A stretch of 64,000 nucleotides of DNA, taken from Haberlea rhodopensis (lineage: Eukaryota; Streptophyta; Magnoliopsida; Lamiales; Gesneriaceae). Positions 20,333 through 32,063 of the stretch are shown piece after piece. The position numbers and the translations under genes were made by a program. Under the pieces are notes generated by a model that worked only from the letters and a program-made list of their open reading frames with translations, did not search any database and was not told the origin of the DNA. The stretch's first letter is position 1. The number at the start of each line of letters is the position of its first letter. Where the stretch lies: NCBI GenBank assembly GCA_907163345.1, contig CAJQUN010000420.1, forward strand, positions 310,001 through 374,000, given 5' to 3'.

Positions 20333-22765
20333 TGTGATGACCAGAGATTATGGATGTTAATTCCGGAGTGTTAATAACCCCTAAAGTTGTTTTACGTGGC
20401 GACTTGGAGTTTAATCGCGGTGTTGGGCCTTCTGGGCTCATTTATTTGGGTAGTTGGGATTGTTGGATCCCGAGGTTTAATTTGTATTCTCATTACGGTG
20501 AAAAAATCTAAGAGTTGGGTTTTTAGTGTGACTCGGAATCTCGAGTGCTTTGTGTGGGCACCGGTAGGGGTTTTTGAGTTAGAGAGAGAATTTTTGAAAA
20601 CAAATGATTTTTAATGAATCATGATGTATTTGTGGGGCTATTAGTATTTCGGGGTATTTTTGCTATAAATACCAGTTGAACCCGAGATTCTAATTATCGG
20701 AACCATTTTCCCCACCTTCCCTCTCTCTCTCCTCCCGCGTGATTTCCCGATCCCCTTTGACCCCCCGCGCACAAACGCGCTTCGCCCGCCGCCGTCCGGC
20801 CGCTGTTCGGCGCGTCCGACCCGCCGCCGGCTTTGTCTCTTCCAGGCGCTCCTCCCCATACCAACAATTCGAAGTTTGGTCGCGATTTGAGTTCGGATTT
20901 CTGCAGAAAGCGCTAGGGTTCGAAACTGGATTCTGTCCGATTTTGGGGCTCGATTTTGGTACGTTTTTGGGGCTTTTTTTCCGGTGTTTTTGGGGCGTTT
21001 TGTGCTGCATTTTGTGTCGAAAATTTTATGCTTTGTGGTTCAAAGAAATTGGTTGCCAATTGATTCGATTTGAGCGCTGGTTGCATGGGTTAGGGTTCGA
21101 ATTTTTGGGGGTTTTGGCTAGGGGGCGGTGATTCTTGTTAGTGATCGATTAATTCATGTTTTAGATGATTTATGGTGCTTAGTTTGGGTTCTATTTGTGT
21201 TGTGAAGGTTCGAAATTTGTGGGGAGTTCTTGAGCAATTTTCGATAATGGTTAATTGTCGTGTGTTGACAATATTTTGAGGGTTATGAGTGTGCTTGAGC
21301 ATGGGTTGCATGTTCGTAAATAATTGTGAATTATTTATCGTGTTAGCACATCGTTCCTCGGGGCGTGGAACTCGAGCAAGGTTTGGCTCGGACTTCGGAA
21401 ATTTAAGGTACGTGCGACGTACGAGCATTACTGTATATAAGAGCATTTGTGAAATGCATAATGTATTTTAATTACATTAGATGGTTGTGGGTATGGCTAT
21501 ATATATATATATGTGTTGATATGACTATGGAACGACCTAGTCTTGACATCGCTGCCACAAGTGTGCGTAATACTAGAGTAGTATAACCTTACATGAGATA
21601 TGGAGTACTGGGTTTATATGACTATTGTAGGGCATTTGAGATGCCTGAGAATGATCGTGGAATCATGTATTCATTATAAGACATGTGAGATGTCTAAGTA
21701 TAATGGAGAATTGGTAAAATAAATGCTAGGCATTTGAGCTATCTGTGATTGGTAGCAAAGTCGAAAAATCAGTATTAGATATCGAGATATCTATATTTGT
21801 ATTTATAATGAATTTGGAATCATTAATTATTGATACTTGAGAATCAGGCATGCTATGAGTTAAATCAATGTGTTGATTTACTGATTTTTGAGATTTGATG
21901 AGTTTGATGATTGTGAGAACAGGGACAGTACACGGAATCCCGGATGAGGACGTTGCCATCCAGGGAGTATCATTTAAAATTCATTAGTATTTACTTTTGT
22001 TGTAAATTATGAATTTCATTATTGTGATTATGGGATTTTGTGTATTGGTATGCTCACCCCGTTGGGGGCTGTCTCTGTTGGGGCAGGTGAACAGGTACAT
22101 CGATGGCTGTGGAGCTGAGCTCGAGCTGTTGATTGGATGTACTCCCAGGATCGTGGTACCAGGGCTTGATGGAGCACGGTATCGTATAGAGTACTTATAT
22201 ACACCCGAAGGTTATATACATATTTATGATGCTCGCATGTGAGCACGGTTATGCTTGTATATGGGTTGTATATAAAGGCATGAGCCTTTCTCTCTTTCAT
22301 TATATGTTGCATGCAATTAAGGGTAGAATTGCTAATGATATGAGAGTCGTTGGTGTATTGTGTGGGTGTTGAAACCCACTTTTGTCGTCTTATGTGTGGT
22401 GTCTTCCCTGGCTGGGAATTTACTTCGTGTTCTGTATCCTGTTGAGTATTGTGTATTCCCTGGCCGGGAATTATATTATGTGACGTGCTTTTGTTTTCGG
22501 GATAGCTCAATTTATGGGGAGACTCTGCCCAAATTTTTATAAAAATCCACAATGTAAAAAGTGGTGTAAAGGGGATGGTAATGAGCGAAATCTATGAGTC
22601 TATTTGTTGGTAGAGATGATCTTAATTTTGAATATTAAAGAAATTTTGTAATTGCCATTCAATGGTAAAGTATCATCTGTGTTTCCCGATTGATTTTATT
22701 GAAAGCATGTGCCACACATAATGATTAATACACTAATCAAGGGTTAAGGGCTTGGGGTCCTTACA
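20333..22765 (+). repeat. L1 3' LTR
   Basis: 2433 bp, very similar to the 5' LTR. The TATA box is at 20665-20672 and the ACGT inverted repeat at 21408-21422. A 19-bp insertion containing ATCAATGTGTTGA near 21865 accounts for most of the length difference. Followed by TSD CATAC. Confidence 0.93.
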
Positions 22766-23077
22766 CATACACACCACATGCAAATTCAAATTCAAATGTA
22801 AATCCCCTCAAATTCATGGCAATTTAGGACACATCCAACTATGTGATGTATTTCTATGTTAAGTCCATATAGCATATGTCTATGTTATGAACTCACATTC
22901 TTTGATTGCTCATATATACATAGTCATGTTATTCCTTTTCAACTAAAGTTCATTCATACATGGCTTTATTCCCGCTTGGTTCAACCCGAACCCGAGTCCA
23001 CATCGTACTGTAAATAATCATAATTACACCATAATCATATCACACATGTATACATCATATCGAGGCATTACAATGGC

Positions 23078-24540
23078 GGTGGACACGGCTGAGAAATTGT
23101 TCTCCACAGCCGTCAGCGCGCCCAGACTGGAATCAACCAGCAGGTTGGTTGATTTGCGCACGGAACTCACGCAAATCTCTGCAAACGTTGCTGAGGAAAA
23201 CTGTGTGAGATCAATGGAAGACGTTCAACAGCGTGCTCGTGCAATCCTTTTGCGTAAAGGCTACCGGATCTGCTGAAGAAACGCATTGAAGCGGATTGTT
23301 GCCGTTGTGAGCGTCTTGTTGCAAGGGAATTGCAGCGGCGGCGGCGCATACTCGCGACAATTTCCCCGCCGTGCACGGCAAAAATTTCGTCGGAGCTAGC
23401 GTGAGGCACGGAATGTGAGATCCCGTAGTCACTGGCAAGATGGTGTCACTCCCGCTAGCAAGGCAAGGGCGGCGGCTGGCAACCCTAACCCTAATTTTTT
23501 AATTTTTGGGGAAGATGGTGAATAGTGCCCAGGGTTATGATTGGGCCAAATTACGAATATTAAAATATTTTTGGGCCATGTTTCAAAATTTTTAATTTTT
23601 TTTTAAAAAAAAACAATTGGGCCACTTTTTCATATTTGGTTTGGATAGTTGAAAACAATTAAAATTTTGGATCCAAATGAGTTTGTCTATAAATTATTTT
23701 TAAGTCATTTTAGATGTTTTGTCCGGATATTAATTTTTGAAATAATAAATCATAGACTTAATTAATTAAAAATATGATTTTTAATTTATTAAGTGTAAAA
23801 TGAAGATTTTACAATTAGTTAAAAATTTAATTAATTAAAAATTGAATGAAAATGTTTCATTTAATTTATTAATTTAATATTTGCTAATATTATGATTTGA
23901 GGTAAAATAGTTATTTTACCAAGTACTGAAAATTTAGTTAAGAAATTAAGTAAAAATGTTTCATTTAATTTATTAATTTTATTTTCGATGACATGATGAT
24001 TAATAGGTAAAATTGAGATTTTACCGATTAATTGAAAATTTAATTAATTAGAAATTAAATGAAAATATTTCATTTAATTTATTAATTTTATTTTCGAATG
24101 ATATGTGTAGAGTTAAAATAGTGATTTTTACAAATTAATTGAAAATTAATTAATTAAAAATTGAATAAAATTATTTTATTTAATTTGTTAATTGTATTTT
24201 TAATTAATAATACGATTAGTAGGAACGATAGAATACATTAATTATTTTAATCTAATTACATGTGATGTAATAGTTCAATTACATATAATGTAATTGTTTA
24301 GTGTTATGCTTAATTACATATGATGTGATTGCATGTTGAATGATTACGGGCATTGACCAACATGTTTTGGTGAATGTTTAGGTTTTTAGTTATAGGGCCT
24401 GCGAGCCAGCTCCCTATATTTTCTAATGTATCCCACCCCGGATTTGTATCCATAATCTCTTGTTTGCACGATTTAAATGTAAATCATTAGAATTTGTGGG
24501 AGATCGAGATTCAAGATGGAGCACCAAGAATCAAGACATG
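23078..24540 (+). other. H leader, piece 2
   Basis: Non-coding continuation of H after S1. 23078-23480 is GC-richer and open in one frame to 23276, but that frame begins inside S1 and has no recognised domain. 23740-24200 is a decayed AT-rich tandem repeat of about 105-110 bp with AATGTTTCATTTAATTTATT as landmark. The rest up to L2 is featureless. I infer copia 5' leader from position only. Confidence 0.5.
23740..24200. repeat. AT-rich degenerate tandem repeat
   Basis: Four to five imperfect copies with spacing of about 104-110 bp, recognisable by ATTTCATTTAATTTATTAAT and GGTAAAAT landmarks at about 23851, 23955, 24063 and 24168. Confidence 0.6.
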
Positions 24541-26939
24541 TGTGATGACCAGGGATTATAGATGTTAATCCCGGAGTGTTAATGACCCCTAAAGTTGTTT
24601 TACGTGGCGATTTGGAGTTTAATCGTAGTTTTGGGCCTTTCGGGCTCGTCTTGAGTAGTTGGGATCGTGGGATCCCGAGGTTGGGATTGTATTCTCATTA
24701 CGGTGTAAAACCTAAGAGTTGGGTTTTTAGTGTGTCTCGGGATCTGGGGTGCTTGTGTGGGCACCGGTAGGGGGTTTTGGAGTTAGAGAGAGAGTTTTTG
24801 AAAACAGATGATTTTTAATGGATCATGATGTATTTGTGGGGCTATTAGTATTTCGGGGTAATTTTGCTATAATACCAGTTGAACCCGAGATTTTAATTAA
24901 AAAAGTCCATTTCAGCACCTTACCTTCTCTCTCCCCGCTTCCGCCCTTATCCCGTCGCCCCCAACCCCGCACACAAAAGCGGTGCGCCCGCCGCCGTCCG
25001 GCAGCCGTTCGGCGCGTCCGACCCACAGTTGGATTCGTCTCTCTGAGGCGCAGCTTTCCACACCGGCAATTGAGAGTTTCGTCACGAATCGCGCATGGGT
25101 TTTTCCAGAATGCGTCGAGGCCCAGATTTTTAGGGTTCTTCGATTTTCGTCCGATTTCCTTCCGATCTTCGTATGGGTAACCTTCCTTACCCCTTTTTTG
25201 TCCCTCTCATGTAATTCCCTGCTAAATTTGGTGGTATTGTGTTCGAATTTAAGGATTTGTGTTCGAATTTAAGGATTTGGGTTCGAATTTAGGGCTTTGA
25301 GTTTGAATTTTGGGGGTTTTGGCAAGGGGGCAATGATTCTTGTTGTTAATCGATTATTACTTGTTTTCGATGTATTATGGTGCTTGGTTGGGTTCGAATT
25401 GTGATGATAGGGTTCGAATTATTGAAGGTGTTCTTGAGCAGTTTTTCGATATGTCGCATTCGTTTTCCCTCCCTGCATGTGCCCTGCCCCGGGTCTTTTA
25501 AATGATTTATTGTCGTGTGTTGACAATATTTTGAGGGTTATGGATGTGCTTGAGCATGTGTTACATGTTCGTAAATAATTATGAATTATTTATCGTGTTA
25601 GCACATCGTTCCTCGGGGCATGGAACTCGAGCAAGGTTTGGCTCGGACTTCGAGGATTTAAGGTACGTTTAGCGTACGAGCATGTCTTTAATTTATATCT
25701 TTGCAAGTGTGATGCATGATATATATATATAGGTGACAACCTATAGGATAAGGGAAATGAAACTTTATTGTTATTTGTTTAACGTGAGGAAATACATGTT
25801 GCCGCTATGAAGCGAGCAAAGGATGAAATGTGGCATTTGACTAGATATCCATGATATCTATATTCCATTCCCTATCATTATGAATAGGAACAGAGACGTA
25901 AGTTAATCAAGGAGTTGATTAATTGGTAATGGAAGTTAAGGAAATCTCTACATGATATCTAGAATTACGATAATTCTTTGATAAAGAAAATGTAATGAGA
26001 TATTGTTAATTTGAAACTGGCTAGGGTTAACCAATGTGATGATTAACTGCATATTCAGAATTTGATGATTTATCTGTTTTGAGAACAGGGATATTACAGG
26101 GGTACGCTAGGATGAGGATGATACCATCCAGGAAGTGTCACATATGTTCCACAATATTTACATTTTTGTAAATTATGTATTATGTCATTATGATTATGAA
26201 ATTGTGGAATTGGTATGCTCACCCCGTTGGGGGCTGTCTCTGTTGGGGCAGGTAAACAGGTACATCGATGGCTGTGAAGCTGAGCTCGAGCTGTTGATTT
26301 GATGTACTCCCAGGATCGTGGTACCAGGGCTTGATGGAGCACGGTATCGTATAGAGTACTTATATACACCTGAGGGTTATATACATATTTATGATGCTCG
26401 CATGTGAGCACGATTATACTTGTATATGGGTTGTATATAAAGGCATGAGCCTTTCTCTCTTTCATTCTATGTTGCATGCAATTAGAGGTAGAATTGCTAA
26501 ATGATATGAGAGTCATTGGTGTATTTTGTGGGTGTTGAAGTCGACTCTTGTTGTCCTATTGTGTGGTGCTTTCCCTGGCTGGGAATTTACTTAGTATTTC
26601 TGTATTTTATTAAGTATTGTGCTTCCCTGGCCGGTAATTATGTTATGTGTTGTGCTTTTATTTCGGGATAGCTCAATTTATGGGGAGACTCTGCCCAAAT
26701 TTTTATAAAAGTCCACAATGTAAAAAGTGGCAAAAAGGGGATGGTAATGGGCGAACTTTATGAGTCTATATGTTGTTAGGATGATGATCTTATAACATTG
26801 AGTATTAAAGAAAATTTTGTAATTGCCATTCAATGGTAAAGCATCATCTGAGTTTCCCGATTGATTTTTTTATTGAAAGCATGTGCCTCACATAGTGGTT
26901 AATACACTAAACAAGGGTTAAGGGCATGAGGTCCTTACA
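24541..26939 (+). repeat. L2 5' LTR
   Basis: Same module order as the L1 LTR. The TATA motif reads GCTATAATACC (24868-24875), one base shorter than the TATAAATA kept in the 3' LTR. The ACGT inverted repeat is the variant GTACG-TTTAG-CGTAC (25663-25677). The 77-codon frame of L1 is broken here. The leader contains a short tandem duplication of GTTCGAATTTAAGGATTTG near 25240-25280. Confidence 0.93.
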
Positions 26940-26943
26940 TTAG

Positions 26944-26955
26944 TGGTATCAGAGC
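26944..26955 (+). other. L2 primer-binding site (tRNA-iMet)
   Basis: TGGTATCAGAGC, 4 nt after the LTR end at 26939. Confidence 0.9.
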
Positions 26956-27409
26956 AGTGGTTGCTCATTGGGGCTGTTAAGGGCCTAGGAAGTTATTGAT
27001 AGCACATATTTATGCATGATGGCATTAATGTTATACGACATAACTAATTGTTTATGTGCTTTTATGATATGAAAAGTGGTATTGCTAACCATTGTGGTTG
27101 CAGGAATCGTATAGGACACGATAGGATGGCATTAACAGTGATGTCTAACACTCTATATGTTACGTGCCAAGGAATCTGATTTTGGTAAGAAAATCAAGGA
27201 AAAGAAAGATATGATGTATTGTCTGAGGACAGACTGGGTAGACAACCGACAGTGGAATACTTCGGTATGGTCTCAATTATTATTGAATATACTAATGCGT
27301 TTGTTCATGTAATGTTCAAGCAAGGAAGGTACGTAAGAAACGTAAGGGCATCGGACGGTAAACCATACTTCTATACTATGATTATGCAATGATTGCACAA
27401 GTATGTATG
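26956..27409 (+). other. L2 leader
   Basis: Non-coding. It carries GCTAACCATTGTGGTTGCAG near 27085 (nearly the same as 46630-46650 in L3) and then GGTACGTAAGAAACGTAAGGGC and CATCGGACGG near 27327-27360, matching a module that lies inside the LTR of S4 (48650-48685). Confidence 0.6.
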
Positions 27410-27600
27410 ATGTTTATGATGATGATTATGATAAGTAAGTTTATGATGATGATGTTTATGATGAGTAAAGATGATATGATGTTTATGATGATGATTATGA
27501 TGAATAAGTTTATGATGATGATGTTTATGATGAGTAAAGATGATATGATGTTTATGATGATGATTATGATGAATAAGTTTATAATGATGATGTATATATG
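27410..27600. repeat. 69-bp TGATGA-rich tandem repeat in L2
   Basis: Units start at 27410, 27479 and 27548 with exact 69-bp spacing. A related 66-bp array lies in S4 (48730-48880). Open frames here encode only Met/Ile-rich repeats and are artefacts. Confidence 0.85.
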
Positions 27601-27607
27601 ATGATAC

Positions 27608-27790
27608 GATGTTATTTGTGGTAAGATGCCACGGGGTAAGATGCCCCACATGTTAAGAGGCCATGCGATGTTATTTGTGGTAAGATGCCACGGGGTAAGA
27701 TGCCCCACATGGTAAGAGGCCATGCGATGTTATTTGTGGTAAGATGCCACGGGGTAAGATGCCCATATGGTAAGAGGCCATACGATATTA
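27608..27790 (+). repeat. 59-bp micro-hairpin array in L2
   Basis: Three units begin at 27608, 27667 and 27726. Each holds three small inverted repeats with a near-constant loop: GTGG-TAAGATG-CCAC, GGGG-TAAGATG-CCCC and CATGG-TAAGAG-GCCATG. In the third unit the second hairpin has lost bases. A fourth, partial unit follows. Confidence 0.85.
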
Positions 27791-27867
27791 TTATGTGGTA
27801 AGATGCCATAAGATGTTATGACACTATGATGTTAATCAATTACGTTAAGATCTAATGATTATGATGA

Positions 27868-28345
27868 TTAGCGATGCCTCATTCCGCTATTATGTGGATT
27901 TACGATGACTCATTCTTTTATGAGGATTGGCGATGATTTGTGCCGCCGGATATGTTGATAGCGATGCCTTATTCCGCTATTATGTGGATTTACGATGACT
28001 CATTCTTTTATGAGGATTGACAATGATTTGTGCCGCCGGATATGTTGATAGCGATGCCTCATTCCGCTATTATGTGGATTTACGATGACTCATTCTTTTA
28101 TGAGGATTGGCGATGATTTGTGCCGCCGGATATGTTGATAATGATGCCTCATTCCGCTATTATGTGGATTTACGATGACTCATTCTTTTAGGAGGATTGG
28201 CAATGATTTGTGCCGCCGGATATGTTGATAGCGATGCCTCATCCCGCTATTATGTGGATTTACGATGACTCATTCTTTTATGAGGATTGTCGATGATTCG
28301 TGCCGCCGGATACGTTGATAGCGATGCCTCTTTCCGCTATTATGT
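27868..28345 (+). repeat. 90-bp micro-hairpin array in L2
   Basis: Units at 27870, 27960, 28050, 28140, 28230 and 28320 have exact 90-bp spacing. Each has an AGCG...CGCT pair and, about 60 bp later, a GGCG...CGCC pair, as in the 59-bp array of L1. Some units carry single-base losses of pairing (AATG at 28140, CAATG at 28021 and 28201). Confidence 0.88.
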
Positions 28346-29135
28346 AGATGATGATTCATGCTCAGGTGTATAGCAAGGTTTCATGCCACTTATTATATGA
28401 CGATGTATCATGCCGTCGATTCTATAGCGATGGATTGTGCCGCTATGTACTCAGCACAGGATTTTGCCGCCTTCGAGCGATGGGTGCTGATTTCGCACTA
28501 TTATTGAGTGACGGAGACAGGTATGCCGCTATCTTGTTAGCGATGAGGTATGGGATGTTACTATTCTATTGGTATTATTATAGCTAGCATGGATTGATAT
28601 GCATGTTTTATTATGACTATTTTACTAGCATGATGATGGATGACATACGTTGATGTACATGGACCGTCACGAGTTGACTGGGTTGTTTAGATGTCATTGT
28701 TGACATGTATCGTCACTAGTTGACGATGCCTTAGATGCCATGAGTGGGCATGTATCGTCACGGGATGACAATGACGATGGTGTGGGGGATGTCTTATTAG
28801 ACATGCATCATCGTTACGATGAACAATGCGTTGAGTATACGTATTCAGTTGTATGATGATTTGGGTGCCAGTGCCGAGCACAAGGTGGTGTCTACGTCAC
28901 CGGTCGACGTGACCCTTATACCGAGCGGGTTGCTCGAGAAATGGATGGACACGCTGTACATGTGATTGTACCGCAGCAATTGTTTGAGGTGATCATGTTA
29001 CGGGTGGTGATACCCTTGAGGTATGTTCGTTGGAATGGCTTTTTGGCCATGTATTTGACGACAGGAGTAATCATGGAGGAAATTACTCGCCTTCTGTCGA
29101 TATGACATGTGGTAGACATGGTCACACCACTCTTG
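28346..29135 (+). other. L2 structured core
   Basis: Homologous to 17600-18330 in L1. It keeps GAGTAAT...ATTACTC (29065-29088), which replaces GAGTAGT...ACTACTC of L1 by a matched pair of changes. It also keeps ATGGC...GCCAT near 29035, a reduced CGAGC...GCTCG near 28922, and an ACACC...GGTGT pair near 29123. No coding sequence. Confidence 0.65.
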
Positions 29136-30281
29136 AGGGTGTAGAATGGGTCCTACAGGATTAGGATCAGGTTACGTTAAGTACATAGGGACACTAGAGT
29201 GTCCAGGGTGTATCGGCATTAGAGGAACGTTGGGTACATACCCACTACTCTATTGATTTTCTTCCCACAGTATGGTATGCCGTGCGGAAACGTCCATCTT
29301 ATTGGTAGGTTTGAGGTGAACCTAGTGAGGCAGCGACTAGTTTGTCTGCCGCGTGTGTGCAGCACCATGATGGGCTTGCTGGAGCCGTTATACTGCTCGC
29401 TGGAACCAAGTTTGGCAAATCGTAAGGTGATACGATGTGGATTGTGGTGGACTCTAGTAGTCACCACGTCATTTGAGGTTGAGGTTGTGCATGCCTCACT
29501 GAAACATATATACGTTTATGTTTAATCTTGGTGAGACTTGTCTGGGACAGCTCATGATGTTGAAGTACCAACAAGAGAGTCATCAAGTCGTTGTTGATTC
29601 GATCTGGGAATCCGTGTATTTAGGATGCAATGGGTGTTATTGTATCCAGTTTTTCCGAACAATGGTTCGAGACTAGTGGATCTCGAGTTCGATGGCACTT
29701 CCCTTGTGAGGAAGGAGGTAGTATTATACCTATTTGGGAATCTTTGGAAGATTCGGTAAGTTGGTGCATGTGGTGTTGATTTTGGGAATCACACCGTGTG
29801 TTGTTAATCGTCGGTTATCATTCTCCACTGGGTAGGAAATAACTCAGGATTGACGATTGTGTTTGGGGCTTAGGGTTATCTTGTAGATACCCGAGCCAAG
29901 TGCATTGAGTATGCATGTGATGCCAGTGCTTAGGCAGGTATACCGGAGAGTATACAGATGCCAGTTATTGATTTCTTTTTTGTCAAGCATAAAGTTGTAC
30001 TATTTTTGGATGGTTAAATCTCTGATGAGAGATATGGAACATCCGGAGGTGTACATCTTGTGAGATGTCTTTTGTGTGAATCTGTGGCCGTGAGTTGCCC
30101 AATTTGAGTTGCAATGATGCGACTGCTCCTTCGATGGAGGAGGTTTGAAAGTGGAAACCAGGTTTGGTATGTGTACACCGTGGTATACTAGTGTTTCCCT
30201 CGTAACGATGTATGTTAGACATCATGAGTCATGGTAGAGACGTCATTGAATGATATCTACGATGGAATCGGGAGCGATTCG
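29136..30281 (+). other. L2 3' interior, left of S2
   Basis: Non-coding, homologous to L1 18370-19860 with a deletion relative to L1. Ends at GAGCGATTCG where S2 inserted (TSD ATTCG, 30277-30281). Confidence 0.6.
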
Positions 30282-31607
30282 TGTGAGACCCCGTTATCAC
30301 ATCAAGACATTAAGGTGCAATTTAGAGAACTAAACATTCATGTGAATAAATCAGAGTAACATGCCGTGTTGATTTATCTGAGCTTTAGAGATTACAGTAC
30401 CAAAATGTTTCAAAAGGAAGACACAATTCCTACAAAGGTACTACATTATAGTCTTACTCTACTCAGTAGAAGCTATACAAAAATTTTCTCTAACATGCTA
30501 ATCCTGTAGCACTCCTTACAGCTCAGCATATCAACCCGACCCTGGTTCTCGTCAAAAGCACCTACAAAGACAACCCCCAACACATGAGCATAACACAATT
30601 CATATTCAACATAATATGAAAGTAAGGCATAAATGCAAATCTTAAACACAAGCCCTTCCTGTATTTCCTGCATTTATATCGCCCATTGGTTGTCCCTGTA
30701 TCATAATTCATAATAAAACACATTATATGAATGTATGGCTTCATAAATAAATGTCATGACATCCTTCCTCCTTAAATCCTTATTTCAATCCTGAGCCCTT
30801 ATCATTAGTACATTTTAATGCTTCTTGCTACTCCATGTAAGCGGAATTCTTCCTCGCTTCCAATGGACCTTAGCGTAAGCAATTAAAATCCTTACTAAGA
30901 TAACCTTGACTTGTGAAATACACCTCTTATATTTCACAACATACATATGCAAAAACAATGTATAATAACATGTGTCATAATCTTAATGCACCACATTGCA
31001 TTCATAATGCGTCAAAAAGACAAACATAAAGCACATGTTACCGTTGGGATGCCCGTACGTCGCTTACGTCCCTTTCCAAAAGATAGAGGAGTCAATCGAC
31101 TTTATCTCCTCGGTTGTGATGGCACCTGGGATGGTTCACTTTTGCCCTTCGATTTTCTATATGAAAAGAAGAATGAAACCCGATCACTTTTCTCCTGGAA
31201 CTCGACCAAGTTGCAGAGAAATGAAGGGAAAAAGAAGGAAGCTTTTTGGAAGAGGCAAGATGAAAATATCTTCAAGTAAAGTTGCTTGCTTAGTCATCTG
31301 CTTTCCCAGAAAAACAGGGGAGGGGCGTGGGTTAAGTCAAGTGGGGGTGGGGTGGTTGCATATAGGGTGGTTTTGGGGTGTTTAATTGTGTCCCGGTATT
31401 TCATACGATGTATAAAAATATCTTTCCTTGATATTTTATTATTTTACCACATCATCACAACAATTAAAAACACCTAACATGCTCCCTAAACCACATCCTC
31501 AAAATAAATAAATCACTCCCACATAAAATACGCCTTTAGCACATAGGCTCACAATTAACAACCTTTAATTGTATGATTACCCACATAATCATTTCGGGGA
31601 TATCACA
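30282..31607 (-). mobile_element. S2: solo LTR in L2
   Basis: 1326 bp bounded by TSD ATTCG (30277-30281 and 31608-31612); the flanking L2 sequence is contiguous in L1 at about 19865. On the minus strand it starts TGTGATATCCCCGAAATG and ends GGGGTCTCACA. The start matches S5 and the T5 LTR, but S2 is about 750 bp shorter and lacks their CGATCGATCG cluster. The ACGT pair is at 31055-31071. Confidence 0.9.
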
Positions 31608-31612
31608 ATTCG

Positions 31613-32063
31613 AATCCTTGCAGTTTCAGTTGACTAACTGCTTTTGGATTGTTAGCATTGAGTTGTGCTGACGCTCTTTGACGTTATGATGGATTTGGAA
31701 GTCTATTCCACTCCAGAGTTTGACACGAGGTCAACGTTCTCACGGTTGCAGTGTCATTATTGATGCGTTCATACTAGTTGTATTAGAACTAAGGATGACT
31801 GTCCGATCTACCATCGTAAGTATTGGTTGTTTTGCAGTCATGAGAGACTGACTTTTGGGATGAACCGCATCGAGGTACGTTTTGCCTCTTGGGTGATATG
31901 TTGGTTTTGGTAAGTCGCTCTGTTTCAGAGTTTGATGTGAGGTAAGTATCCTCGCGTTTATTAAGACGATTCTAATATGGTCAAGGATCGAGGTTATGGC
32001 TTCATGTTGTTGTGTAGCCTGGGTGTTACGTGATCCACCGGTGCTAATTTCGAGGACGAAATT
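31613..32063 (+). other. L2 3' interior, right of S2
   Basis: Non-coding, homologous to L1 19870-20320, ending in the CGAGGACGAAAT chromovirus-type signature. Confidence 0.6.

Larger units (their letters stand above)
13973..22765 (+). mobile_element. L1: LARD-like Ty3/gypsy derivative without coding sequence
   Basis: LTRs 13973-16386 (2414 bp) and 20333-22765 (2433 bp) start TGTGATGACC and end GGTCCTTACA. TSDs are CATAC (13968-13972 and 22766-22770). The PBS is tRNA-iMet (16391-16403). The end of the interior, CGAGGACGAAAT then AGTGGGGGATAT, is the usual 3' end of Tekay/Del-type chromoviruses, so I infer descent from that lineage. The 3.9-kb interior has no gag, protease, RT or integrase and instead consists of short-hairpin arrays and a conserved non-coding 3' part. 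This fits large retrotransposon derivatives, which depend on proteins from related elements. Confidence 0.95.
12893..23072 (-). mobile_element. S1: solo LTR split by L1
   Basis: After removal of L1 and one copy of its TSD, 12893-13972 joins 22771-23072 to give a 1382-bp unit. It starts TGTGAGG and ends CATTACA on the plus strand, with perfect TSDs ATGGC (12888-12892 and 23073-23077). Read on the minus strand it starts TGTAATGCCTCGATATG and ends GGACCTCACA, similar to the termini of S2 and S4, so I orient it to minus. No internal region or second LTR is present, which indicates LTR-LTR recombination. Confidence 0.85.

Noticed and set aside
23046..23276. 76-codon frame as a possible host gene exon.
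   Set aside because: It starts inside solo LTR S1 and crosses the TSD, so the start cannot be original; no domain recognised; position fits copia leader.
23478..23492. CCCTAACCCTAA as a telomeric or interstitial telomere repeat.
   Set aside because: Only two units; expected by chance in this length of DNA.
27868..28345. Evenly spaced direct repeats reminiscent of a CRISPR array.
   Set aside because: Units are 90 bp with no unique spacers, lie in a eukaryotic retrotransposon interior, and there are no cas genes.
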